Of a stretch of DNA of 64,000 nucleotides, positions 43,306-51,065 are shown piece after piece. Under the pieces are notes generated by a model. The model did no database searches. It was not told where the DNA came from and worked only from the letters and a program-made list of their open reading frames with translations. Position 1 is the first letter of the stretch; each line of letters begins with the position of its first letter. The translations under genes and the position numbers were made by a program. The DNA comes from Oscillospiraceae bacterium (GTDB lineage Bacteria; Bacillota; Clostridia; Oscillospirales; Ruminococcaceae), in assembly GCA_017532085.1 (NCBI GenBank), contig JAFXJT010000018.1:1-64000 (forward strand). The letters run 5' to 3'.

Positions 43306-44703
43306 ATGCCGAAGATCAAAATTACAGAAACTGTCCTGCGTGATGCGCATCAATCTCTGCTTGCAACCCGTATGCCCACTTCCGATATGCTGCCCATCCT
43401 TTCTCAAATGGACAAAATCGGATTCCACTCTATTGAGTGCTGGGGCGGTGCAACCTTCGATTCCTGCCTTCGTTTCTTGGGCGAGGATCCGTGGGAGCGT
43501 CTGCGTGTGCTGAAAAAGCATATGCCCAATACCAAGCTGCAAATGCTGTTCCGCGGTCAGAATATGCTGGGTTATCGTCACTATGCCGATGATGTTGTGG
43601 AATATTTCGTGCAGAAATCCATCGCAAACGGCATTGATGTGATCCGTATTTTCGATGCGCTGAACGATATCCGCAATTTGCAGACTGCAATCCGTGCCGC
43701 AAAAAAGGAAGGCGCCCATACTCAGGTTGCCATCAGCTATACCACCGGTGAGATTTTCACCGATGAATACTTTGTAAAGTATGCAAAGCAAATCGAGGAG
43801 GCAGGTGCCGATTCGATCTGTATCAAGGATATGGCCGCACTGCTGACTCCGTATCATACGGAATCTCTGGTGAAGGCTCTGAAGAAGGTAACCAACCTGC
43901 CTATTCAGATCCACACGCACAGCACCTCCGGTCTTGCCTCTATGTGTCTGATGAAGGGCATTGAAGCCGGTGCCGATATCATCGATACCGCAATGAGTCC
44001 TCTGGCACTGGGCACTTCCCATGCTCCTACCGAGTCCATGGTAGCTGCTTTGCAGGGCACTGAATATGATACCGGTCTTGATCTGGTTGCACTCAGTGAA
44101 GTACGTGATTACTTCATGGGTCTGCGCAAAAAGTATATTGATGCAGGTCTGCTGGATCCCAAGATGCTGGCAACCGATGCCAATGCCTTGATCTATCAAG
44201 TTCCGGGCGGCATGCTTTCCAACCTGCTTTCACAGCTGAAGCAGGCCGGCAAAGAGGATCAACTGACCGCAGTTCTGGAGGAAGTGCCGCGCGTCCGCAG
44301 CGATGCAGGCTTCCCGCCTCTGGTTACCCCCTCCTCCCAGATCGTTGGTACACAGGCTGTATTCAACGTGATCATGGGTGAGCGCTATAAAACCGTTACC
44401 AAAGAATTCAAAGGCATGGTTCGCGGCGAATACGGCAGAACACCTGTGCCGATTGATCCTGCATTCCGCAAGCAGATCATCGGTGATGCAGAACCCATCG
44501 AATGCCGTCCTGCCGATTTGCTGAAGCCTGAGCTGAATACCCTCCGTGAAGAGTGTGCCGAGTGGCTGACCCAAGAGGAAGATGTACTCAGCTATGCACA
44601 GTTCGGTCAGGTTGCCGTAAAATTCTTTGAAAAGCGTCGTGATGAGCAATTCGGTCTGGATGGCGTTCACGGCGATGCACAAAAACAAATCCATCCCGTC
44701 TGA
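43306..44703 (+). CDS. Pyruvate/oxaloacetate carboxyltransferase subunit (5S/OadA type)
   Basis: This 465-residue TIM-barrel protein transfers CO2 between carboxybiotin and pyruvate/oxaloacetate. It has TETVLRDAHQSLLATRM (metal-binding Asp), the RGQNMLGYRHYADDVV segment, the carbamylation/metal region DSICIKDMAALLTP, and the metal His pair IHTHSTSGLAS. It lacks the C-terminal biotin domain of full-length OadA, consistent with the separate carrier just upstream. No OadB-type sodium-pump subunit or OadG is nearby. The ATG at 43306 has only a weak GAAAGCGAG site, so translation is probably coupled to the carrier gene, 16 bases upstream. Confidence 0.93.
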   Translation: MPKIKITETVLRDAHQSLLATRMPTSDMLPILSQMDKIGFHSIECWGGATFDSCLRFLGEDPWERLRVLKKHMPNTKLQMLFRGQNMLGYRHYADDVVEYFVQKSIANGIDVIRIFDALNDIRNLQTAIRAAKKEGAHTQVAISYTTGEIFTDEYFVKYAKQIEEAGADSICIKDMAALLTPYHTESLVKALKKVTNLPIQIHTHSTSGLASMCLMKGIEAGADIIDTAMSPLALGTSHAPTESMVAALQGTEYDTGLDLVALSEVRDYFMGLRKKYIDAGLLDPKMLATDANALIYQVPGGMLSNLLSQLKQAGKEDQLTAVLEEVPRVRSDAGFPPLVTPSSQIVGTQAVFNVIMGERYKTVTKEFKGMVRGEYGRTPVPIDPAFRKQIIGDAEPIECRPADLLKPELNTLREECAEWLTQEEDVLSYAQFGQVAVKFFEKRRDEQFGLDGVHGDAQKQIHPV

Positions 44704-44796
44704 GCAATGAAATACTCACGGCAAGCTGCACTCTGCTTCTGTGCCGCATCACCGATTTTCAATCAGACGGTGCGGTAATAGAAAGGAGTAGTCGGC

Positions 44797-45744
44797 TTGC
44801 CGATTTGTATATCTAAAGATTTGCCTGCATATCAGGCTTTGTTGAATGAGAAAATCTTTGTAATGGGAGCAGAACGTGCTGCCCATCAGGATATTCGTCC
44901 TCTGCGGATTCTCATTCTCAATATCATGCCCAAAAAAATTGAAACCGAAATCCAGCTGCTTCGCCTGCTGAGCAATACGCCCTTGCAGGTGGACGTTTCT
45001 TTGCTGCGATTGGAATCGCATGTTTCCAAGAATACCGCGCAAAGTCATATGGACGCCTTCTATACTACCTTTTCCGAGATCCGTGAGAAGTATTATGATG
45101 GCATGATCATCACCGGCGCACCGGTAGAACAGCTCCCCTTTGAGGAGGTGGACTACTGGAACGAGATCTGTGAGATTATGGAATGGTCGAAAGGCCATGT
45201 GTTCAGCGCCTTGCATATTTGCTGGGGTGCCCAAGCAGGTCTCTATTATCACTTCGGAGTGCCGAAATATCAGTTAGAACAAAAAATGTTCGGTATTTTC
45301 CCCCATCGATCCGAAGTGGAAAACTCACTGCTGCTGCAAGGCTTTGATGAGGTTTTCGATGTGCCCCACTCCCGCCATACCGAAATCCGTCGTGAGGACA
45401 TCGAAAAAGTAAGTGCATTGGAGATTCTCACAAGCTCTGCCCTTTCCGGCGTGCATATCGTTGCAAATCGCAATGGCAGGCAGTATTTCATCACCGGCCA
45501 TTCCGAATACGATCGCAATACCCTTGCGGATGAGTATTTCCGGGATGTAGAAAAAGGATTGCCAATTGCAATCCCCTATCGCTATTTCCCCGATGATGAT
45601 CCTGCAAAAACGCCTCGGTTTACCTGGCGCTGCCATGCCAATCTGATGTTCTCAAACTGGCTCAATTATTGTGTCTATCAACGCACGCCCTTCCATCTGG
45701 AAGAGCTTGCTCTGCGTAACTGGACTTGGGAAATGGATGCGTGA
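44797..45744 (+). CDS. metA: Homoserine O-acetyltransferase (MetA family)
   Basis: This 315-residue enzyme activates homoserine for methionine synthesis. The catalytic Cys is Cys142 in LHICWGAQAG, with the later His in TGHSEYD and Glu in the family triad. Residue 111 is Glu (ITGAPVE), the residue that in characterised MetA enzymes favours acetyl-CoA; Gly at this place favours succinyl-CoA. So acetyl transfer is more likely than the family name succinyltransferase implies. The start is TTG at 44797 behind GAAAGGAG. It follows the carboxyltransferase operon by about 95 bases and may be co-transcribed; no SAM riboswitch fits in the gap. Confidence 0.95.
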   Translation: MPICISKDLPAYQALLNEKIFVMGAERAAHQDIRPLRILILNIMPKKIETEIQLLRLLSNTPLQVDVSLLRLESHVSKNTAQSHMDAFYTTFSEIREKYYDGMIITGAPVEQLPFEEVDYWNEICEIMEWSKGHVFSALHICWGAQAGLYYHFGVPKYQLEQKMFGIFPHRSEVENSLLLQGFDEVFDVPHSRHTEIRREDIEKVSALEILTSSALSGVHIVANRNGRQYFITGHSEYDRNTLADEYFRDVEKGLPIAIPYRYFPDDDPAKTPRFTWRCHANLMFSNWLNYCVYQRTPFHLEELALRNWTWEMDA

Positions 45745-45794
45745 TCGCAAACCACTCACACTGCCATTTTATGCTGCGAAAGGAGTCTTCTGCA

Positions 45795-46391
45795 ATGGAT
45801 CAACAACCAATTCCCAATCCGTATAACGCTCCCGATTCCTTTGATGGCAATCGTGACCAAAACAATCTGTACTATCAGTCTCGTCCCAAACAGCCCATAA
45901 GTTTTGCTGTCGCCGCATTCATCCTTGGTCTTGTCAGCCTGATCGGCATTTGCTGCGGCATCAATGTGATTACGGCTCCGCTGGCTCTCATCTGCGGCAT
46001 CATTGCATTGGCAAAAAAACAGGGTGGTGTCGGCATGTCTCTCGCGGGCGTCATCACTGCTGGACTGAGTCTGCTGTTGAGCGTTGTGCTCTTGTTCTCC
46101 TGCTGGGATATGATTGAGCATGCCGATGAAATCGCAAATGATTATACACATTTGATCGTTGAACGGGATGAAATCTTCCCCGAATACGAAGAAACCGGCG
46201 AGCTGCCCGATTTCCTTACCAAATATCTGGAGTCGCCCTATTCCGATTTTTTCGGAAAATACAATGTCAATATCTACGATATTATGGATGCATTGCTCGT
46301 CAGCTACAAAAACGGCAGTTTTGATGAGCTGGATGCCTATGATGCACTTTTCAGCGGCATGGATTTCAGCAGCACCTCAGCGTTCCCCTAA
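45795..46391 (+). CDS. Two-helix membrane protein, DUF4190-like
   Basis: This 198-residue protein has an Asn/Gln/Tyr/Pro-rich cytoplasmic start and two membrane helices: FAVAAFILGLVSLIGICCGI, then AGVITAGLSLLLSVVLLFSC. Between them is the ALICGIIALAKKQGGVGMSLAG pattern of DUF4190 proteins. An acidic extracellular tail follows. AAAGGAG precedes the ATG. The end overlaps the convergent DUF2752 gene by four bases. The function is unknown. Confidence 0.75.
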   Translation: MDQQPIPNPYNAPDSFDGNRDQNNLYYQSRPKQPISFAVAAFILGLVSLIGICCGINVITAPLALICGIIALAKKQGGVGMSLAGVITAGLSLLLSVVLLFSCWDMIEHADEIANDYTHLIVERDEIFPEYEETGELPDFLTKYLESPYSDFFGKYNVNIYDIMDALLVSYKNGSFDELDAYDALFSGMDFSSTSAFP

Positions 46392-46789
46392 ATCAGATTG
46401 CGCAGCACTGCATAAAGTAAAAAGATTCCCAGAACTGTGAACCAAAACACAGGGCTTCTGGGAATCATTTTTTTTGGCCTTCCCAAAACAATACACAACA
46501 ATTCCACATAACCCATCAAGCCAAGTATCAATGCCAGCGGGATGAAGGCATGATATCGAAAGGCACCGATCACATCACCTCTGCAAAGCGCAAAGACACT
46601 GTGGGTCATCCCGCAGGAAGGACAAAGCAATCCGGTCAATGTCCGAAAAATACAGGGCGGCAGATACGGCATCACCCATAATGCATAGCAATCTCGTGCA
46701 AGCAGCAGAAAACAAAAACCCCAAAGCGGCATCGTCACTGTTACGATTATTTTCAGCATCTGCTTGATTTTTCTGTTTCTGTGATGCAT
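46388..46789 (-). CDS. DUF2752-family membrane protein
   Basis: This 133-residue protein has three membrane helices and the DUF2752 signature TGLLCPSCGMTHSVFALCRG between the first two. Other members carry the same CPxCGMT/R motif; the biochemical role is unknown. The ATG at 46789 follows AAAGGAGG. It is divergent from the DUF2975/XRE genes across an intergenic region with a palindrome. Confidence 0.85.
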   Translation of the reverse strand: MHHRNRKIKQMLKIIVTVTMPLWGFCFLLLARDCYALWVMPYLPPCIFRTLTGLLCPSCGMTHSVFALCRGDVIGAFRYHAFIPLALILGLMGYVELLCIVLGRPKKMIPRSPVFWFTVLGIFLLYAVLRNLI

Positions 46790-46824
46790 TGCAATTGCCT
46801 CCTTTCGATCAAAAATATTGAAAC

Positions 46825-46888
46825 TCGAAAAAAATATATCGTTTTTCGATAAATTTCTATTGACAAACGGAAAATCCTGTGTTATAAT
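46825..46888 (+). promoter_or_regulatory. Promoter of the DUF2975-XRE operon with upstream palindrome
   Basis: TTGACA (46860-46865), 17-base spacer, TATAAT (46883-46888). Upstream is an 8-bp inverted repeat TCGAAAAA/TTTTTCGA (46825-46832 and 46842-46849), possibly an operator in the divergent intergenic region. Confidence 0.75.
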
Positions 46889-46921
46889 AATGCCAACAAA
46901 TCCCAAAGGAGCGTGAAACAT

Positions 46922-47374
46922 ATGTCTATCAAATTGCCGCAATCCAAATCCTTGTTTTTCACACAAATTCTGATTTACGTCATATTATGTATGCTAATTG
47001 CAGGTCTCGTCATCATCCCAATCTGCACAGAATGGTATGACGCTGTATCCGGTCAGAAACCCATTGCCACTATCTTGAATATCTGTGGATATCTTTGCGA
47101 TGTCATCGGTTTTGTTGCAATCATTCAGCTGCATCATCTGCTGAACAATATCCGGAAGCAGGAGATTTTCACAGAAAAGAGCGTGACTTGTCTGCGTGTA
47201 ATTTCGTGGTGCTGCTTCGGCATCGCCATTATATGCGGTGTGTTGGGATTCTGGCGTTCGCTTGCTTGGCTGATTACCTTTGCCGCTGGTTTCTTCGGCA
47301 TGCTGATGTGTGTACTGAAAAATGTCTTTTCCTTGGCAGTTGAGCTGCGTCAGGAAAACGATTATACCATCTGA
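46922..47374 (+). CDS. DUF2975-family membrane protein
   Basis: This 150-residue protein has four membrane helices arranged as in DUF2975, with the internal LLNNIRKQEIFTEKSVTCLR between helices two and three. DUF2975 genes usually sit directly before a small XRE regulator, as here (18 bases). AAAGGAG lies ten bases before the ATG at 46922. The molecular function is not known; the pair may sense a membrane signal. Confidence 0.88.
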   Translation: MSIKLPQSKSLFFTQILIYVILCMLIAGLVIIPICTEWYDAVSGQKPIATILNICGYLCDVIGFVAIIQLHHLLNNIRKQEIFTEKSVTCLRVISWCCFGIAIICGVLGFWRSLAWLITFAAGFFGMLMCVLKNVFSLAVELRQENDYTI

Positions 47375-47392
47375 GGAAAGAAAGGAGCTATC

Positions 47393-47611
47393 ATGCCAAT
47401 TGTCGTGAATCTGGATGTGATGATGGCAAAGCGGAAAATTTCTGCCGGAGACCTTGCAGAACGCATTGAGATCACACCTGCCAATCTATCCATTCTGAAA
47501 AACAATAAAGCCAAAGCTGTTCGATTTTCAACACTGGAAGCACTTTGCGAAGCGCTGGATTGCCAACCGGGAGATCTTCTTGCTTATACGAAAGAAGATC
47601 AACCGGAATAG
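47393..47611 (+). CDS. XRE-family helix-turn-helix regulator (YozG-like)
   Basis: This 72-residue Cro/CI-type protein reads MMAKRKISAGDLAERIEITP followed by ANLSILKNNKAKAVRFSTLE and CEALDCQPGDLL, the YozG-like subgroup found with DUF2975 proteins. AAAGGAG precedes the ATG. It probably regulates the local promoter; the TCGAAAAA palindrome is a candidate site. Confidence 0.9.
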   Translation: MPIVVNLDVMMAKRKISAGDLAERIEITPANLSILKNNKAKAVRFSTLEALCEALDCQPGDLLAYTKEDQPE

Positions 47612-47625
47612 AAAGGAGAATCTTC

Positions 47626-49191
47626 ATGTTGAATCAAAATCCAAACAACATAAGCTATGGATACTACAACATACCACAAAGCCACGCAGCAAGGGCACTG
47701 CAAACCAAGCCGCTGCGCAGCTTCCGCAAGTATGATGCCATAGCAGCAGTCTTTTGTCTGCTGTTGGGGTTTCTGTTTACACACTATGTACTCTTTCGTC
47801 CCAATGGATATGCAACCTCTGCCTATTATCTGCTGCTGCTGTTGAGCGAAGCATTCTATCTTCGAAAATCCGGGTATCAAATCAAACCGGGTCAAGTCAT
47901 ACAGGGTGCTGTAATTTGTCTGTTTGCTCTTAGCTTTTCTCTTACAGAAAGTCCAAAGCTGCATAAGCTCAGCTTTCTGTTTCTGACTGCAGCACTGGCA
48001 TGGTGGATCTTTTCTGTGACACATGGGCACTCGTTTGTCACACGATATTTCGGATTCCATCTGCCGGCAGCTATGCTGACCCATCCCATCGAAGAACTGG
48101 GTGCCGCACCGCAAGCGATTGCAAACAGCATCAGAGAACCCAAACGAGCAGCAATCACGAAAACCATCTGCATCGGTTTGGCTGCCAGTCTGCCGCTGAC
48201 CATCCTCGTTGGTTTCCTGCTCAGCAGTGCGGATGCCAATATCGGTAATATTTTCTATCGCATCACCGATTCTCTCAGCGTGTATTTGAGAGAATATCTA
48301 TTTCAGTTTGCCCTTGGGATTCCTGTCGGCTTTTGGTTGTTCGGCAGCTGGTATGCCGCTTCGCATCCACAGAAGCATGCGCTGCAAAGCGATGCAGTCT
48401 GCATCCAAAACCTCAAAGCATTGGAGCTGTTCCCTCGCACAGGGATATTGACAGCGATTACTCCGATTTGCATTTTGTATCTTCTGTATCTCGGCTTGCA
48501 GGCCAATTATATATACTCTGCATTTGTTGGTCAGTTACCGCAATCCATGACCTACTCCGCATATGCCCGCCGAGGCTTTTTTGAGCTATGTGCTATCAGC
48601 GTCATTAATCTGGCAGTGATTCTGGTGCTGACCGTATGCAGCAAAAAAGAACCCGGAAAACGGCATGCTGCATTGAAGGGCTATTCTATATTCCTTTGTC
48701 TGTGCACGTTATTCATGTTAGCCTCAGCATTCGCAAAAATGGCAATGTATATCAACGCTTACGGGCTGACGCAGAAACGTCTGTATGCCACATGGTTTAT
48801 GGTATTGCTGGCTGTGATCTTCGTGTTGATTCTTCTTCGCCAATTTATGCAATTTTCTACTGCGCCTATTATTGTCACAGTCAGCACAATCCTACTGGCG
48901 GCTCTTTTTCTGATCCGCCCCGATGCGCTGATCGCAGAGTACAATTTGACCCGCTGGGAACAAGGCACACTGAAAAGCTCGGATCTCAATTCCCTTTTAG
49001 TACTTTCCGATGATAGCTATGTCGTCATTCTGCAGCACCGAGAGCAGATCGATGAATGGGAGTGGGAAACGATTGAAGGCTCCATCCGGATGCGTGTACA
49101 GCATCTGCAGGATGTTCCGGAAGACAGCTGGAACCTCTCTTCACAGCGTCTGATTGCCTTATATGAGGAACAATGCAATGCGAAAGAATAA
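47626..49191 (+). CDS. DUF4173-type multi-pass membrane protein
   Basis: This 521-residue protein has about 11-12 membrane helices and a short soluble C-terminal domain (TLKSSDLNSLLVLSDDSYVV). The internal RITDSLSVYLREYLFQFALG and SYARRGFFELCAISVINLAV fit DUF4153/DUF4173 membrane proteins; the second segment is characteristic. GAAAGGAG precedes the ATG at 47626, 14 bases after the XRE gene. It probably belongs to the same transcript. The role is unknown. Confidence 0.82.
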   Translation: MLNQNPNNISYGYYNIPQSHAARALQTKPLRSFRKYDAIAAVFCLLLGFLFTHYVLFRPNGYATSAYYLLLLLSEAFYLRKSGYQIKPGQVIQGAVICLFALSFSLTESPKLHKLSFLFLTAALAWWIFSVTHGHSFVTRYFGFHLPAAMLTHPIEELGAAPQAIANSIREPKRAAITKTICIGLAASLPLTILVGFLLSSADANIGNIFYRITDSLSVYLREYLFQFALGIPVGFWLFGSWYAASHPQKHALQSDAVCIQNLKALELFPRTGILTAITPICILYLLYLGLQANYIYSAFVGQLPQSMTYSAYARRGFFELCAISVINLAVILVLTVCSKKEPGKRHAALKGYSIFLCLCTLFMLASAFAKMAMYINAYGLTQKRLYATWFMVLLAVIFVLILLRQFMQFSTAPIIVTVSTILLAALFLIRPDALIAEYNLTRWEQGTLKSSDLNSLLVLSDDSYVVILQHREQIDEWEWETIEGSIRMRVQHLQDVPEDSWNLSSQRLIALYEEQCNAKE

Positions 49192-49570
49192 TCGAATGAT
49201 TTATCTGCTGTTAAGTGTGTTGCTGTTCGCTGCCGAAATTCTCATCGGCTGCTTTGCCGATGGCTGGATTCGTTCTTATTTTGGCGATGTGCTTGTGATA
49301 GTGCTGCTGTATACGATGGTGCGCAGTGTTCTGCCGCAAATACGACATCCGGGATGTCTGCCTGTTTTGCTGCTGATGTTTGCTTTTTTGGTAGAAGGCT
49401 TGCAGGCATGGGGCTTCGTTGATCGGATGCACATCACAGCGCCGCTGTTGCGCATCCTCATTGGCACATCCTTTTCATGGATTGATATGCTCTGTTATGT
49501 GATCGGATTTCTGCCATTACTTCTCTGGGAATTGCTCCCGGTTGGAAAAAGAAAGCGTGCCAAGATATGA
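49178..49570 (+). CDS. DUF2809-family membrane protein
   Basis: This 130-residue protein has four membrane helices and the DUF2809 pattern GDVLVIVLLYTMVRSVLP, EGLQAWGFVDRM and GTSFSWIDMLCYVIG. It overlaps the preceding gene by 14 bases (GAGGA site) and the next by four (ATGA), so it sits in a coupled group. The function is unknown. Confidence 0.88.
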   Translation: MRKNNRMIYLLLSVLLFAAEILIGCFADGWIRSYFGDVLVIVLLYTMVRSVLPQIRHPGCLPVLLLMFAFLVEGLQAWGFVDRMHITAPLLRILIGTSFSWIDMLCYVIGFLPLLLWELLPVGKRKRAKI

Positions 49571-50133
49571 AAACCTTAATTCTGAATGGATCGCCGCATC
49601 CCAATGGGGATACCGCAAAGCTGCTTCATCGACTGGTGGAGCAGCTTGAGGGCGAATATCGAATATATAATGCTTATACAGCAAAGCTTTCGCCCTGCAT
49701 GGACTGCCGTGCCTGCCGTAAACAGGATGGCTGTGTCATACAGGACGAAATGCAGGAGATTTATGCATATCTTACGGAATGCGACCATATACTGATCGCT
49801 TCGCCGGTCTATTTTTCTGAGCTGACCGGTAAGCTTTTGGATCTTGCAAGCCGCTTGCAGCGCTATTTCAATGCACGGGTTTATCTGGGGAAGGAACCGC
49901 TTTCCAAGCCCAAACGCGGCGCCATACTTTTGGTTGGCGGCGGTATGGGTAAGATGGAAAAGGCAGTCAATACCGCCACAATCCTGCTCCATCAGATGCA
50001 ATGCCAGACCATCCTGCCGCCGGTGATCAGCGCCCATACCGATTGTGTGCCGGCAATTGAAGATCCCATTGCCTGCGAAGGCATTCGGCAAATTGCCGCA
50101 TTCTTTCATGCGGCACAAGATTCACTCGGCTAA
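49567..50133 (+). CDS. NAD(P)H-dependent FMN reductase / flavodoxin-fold protein
   Basis: This 188-residue protein has the FMN phosphate-binding start LILNGSPHPNGDTAKLLHRL and a cysteine cluster CMDCRACRKQDGCVIQDEM, as in iron-sulfur flavoproteins and multimeric flavodoxin WrbA-like reductases. ASPVYFSELTGKL is the family's second FMN loop. It may carry a [4Fe-4S] cluster and act in anaerobic redox or oxygen detoxification; the substrate is unknown. It is coupled to the DUF2809 gene by an ATGA overlap and runs 12 bases into the convergent TatD gene. Confidence 0.88.
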   Translation: MKTLILNGSPHPNGDTAKLLHRLVEQLEGEYRIYNAYTAKLSPCMDCRACRKQDGCVIQDEMQEIYAYLTECDHILIASPVYFSELTGKLLDLASRLQRYFNARVYLGKEPLSKPKRGAILLVGGGMGKMEKAVNTATILLHQMQCQTILPPVISAHTDCVPAIEDPIACEGIRQIAAFFHAAQDSLG

Positions 50134-50907
50134 GGGCAGATCGCAGCGGAAAAGCAAGGCTGCATTTTCCGCAGTGATTCTTCCGATTTCTGTCAGAGAA
50201 ACACCCTTTTCACGTGCCATCACAGCGGCTGTTTCCATCAGCATGGTACTGTCGCAGCGCTTGCCGCGATAGGGTACCGGCGCCATATAGGGACAATCTG
50301 TTTCAATCAAAAGTCGTTCCAGCGGTACTGCTTGCAGTGCCGCCAACGGCTTTTTGGCATTTTTGAAGGTAAGCACGCCCGTAAAACCAATATACAAGCC
50401 AAGATTTAATACCTCTTTTGCCGATTCCGGCGAACCGGAAAAGCAATGCATCACACCTCTGGGACGATAGCTTCGCAAAATCGGCAGCATATCTCCCATG
50501 GCGTCTCTGCAATGAAGGATCACGGGCAGATCCAACTCTCGCGCAAGATCCAGTTGTGCACAGAGCATCTTCTGCTGCGCTTCCCGATCAAAGCCTTCAT
50601 AATGATAATCCAGCCCAATCTCTCCAATCGCCTTGACGCTGGGATGACTTGCCATCACTTTGAGCTGCTCCAGATAATCGGCAGGCGGCAGAGGACATTC
50701 GGGATGCACACCCACAGCATTGATCAAAAACGGAAATTGGTTCGCAAGAGCAAGCCCCTGCTGTGCCGATTCCAGATCTGAGGCAGCAAGCATACAGCGT
50801 ACAATGCCCTTTTCCGGAAAGCCCGCAAGCAGCGATTCCCGATCTGCATCAAACGCCGCATCGGTATAATGTGCATGACTATCGAAGAGTATCATTTGTT
50901 CTTTCAT
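50122..50907 (-). CDS. TatD-family metal-dependent DNase
   Basis: This 261-residue hydrolase has all metal-binding features of TatD: DSHAHYTD (HxH), AIGEIGLDYHYE (Glu), PVILHCRDA (His), GVMHCFSGS (His) and LIETDCPYMAP (Asp). Such enzymes are 3'-5' exonucleases in DNA repair or turnover. AAAGGA precedes the ATG. It is convergent with the flavodoxin gene. Confidence 0.94.
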   Translation of the reverse strand: MKEQMILFDSHAHYTDAAFDADRESLLAGFPEKGIVRCMLAASDLESAQQGLALANQFPFLINAVGVHPECPLPPADYLEQLKVMASHPSVKAIGEIGLDYHYEGFDREAQQKMLCAQLDLARELDLPVILHCRDAMGDMLPILRSYRPRGVMHCFSGSPESAKEVLNLGLYIGFTGVLTFKNAKKPLAALQAVPLERLLIETDCPYMAPVPYRGKRCDSTMLMETAAVMAREKGVSLTEIGRITAENAALLFRCDLPLAE

Positions 50908-51013
50908 GGATCGATCCTTTACAGAATGTTAACAGTTTATTGAAACAAACATCTTTTTTCTAAGCAAAAACTATGATATACTAAAGTCAATGATAAGAAC
51001 CTCATTTGATATT

Positions 51014-51052
51014 TCGGCACGGAAGTGAACTTCACTCCCGTGCCTTTTTCTT
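51014..51052. terminator. Bidirectional intrinsic terminator
   Basis: Stem ggcacggaagtgaa/ttcactcccgtgcc with a T-run on the plus strand. It lies just past the stop of the minus-strand 410-residue activase-type gene. Confidence 0.88.
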
Positions 51053-51065
51053 TTGATGCAAACGA

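Noticed and set aside
44703..44797. SAM riboswitch upstream of metA
   Set aside because: The gap is only about 93 bases and shows neither the conserved core of a SAM-I element nor a terminator helix.
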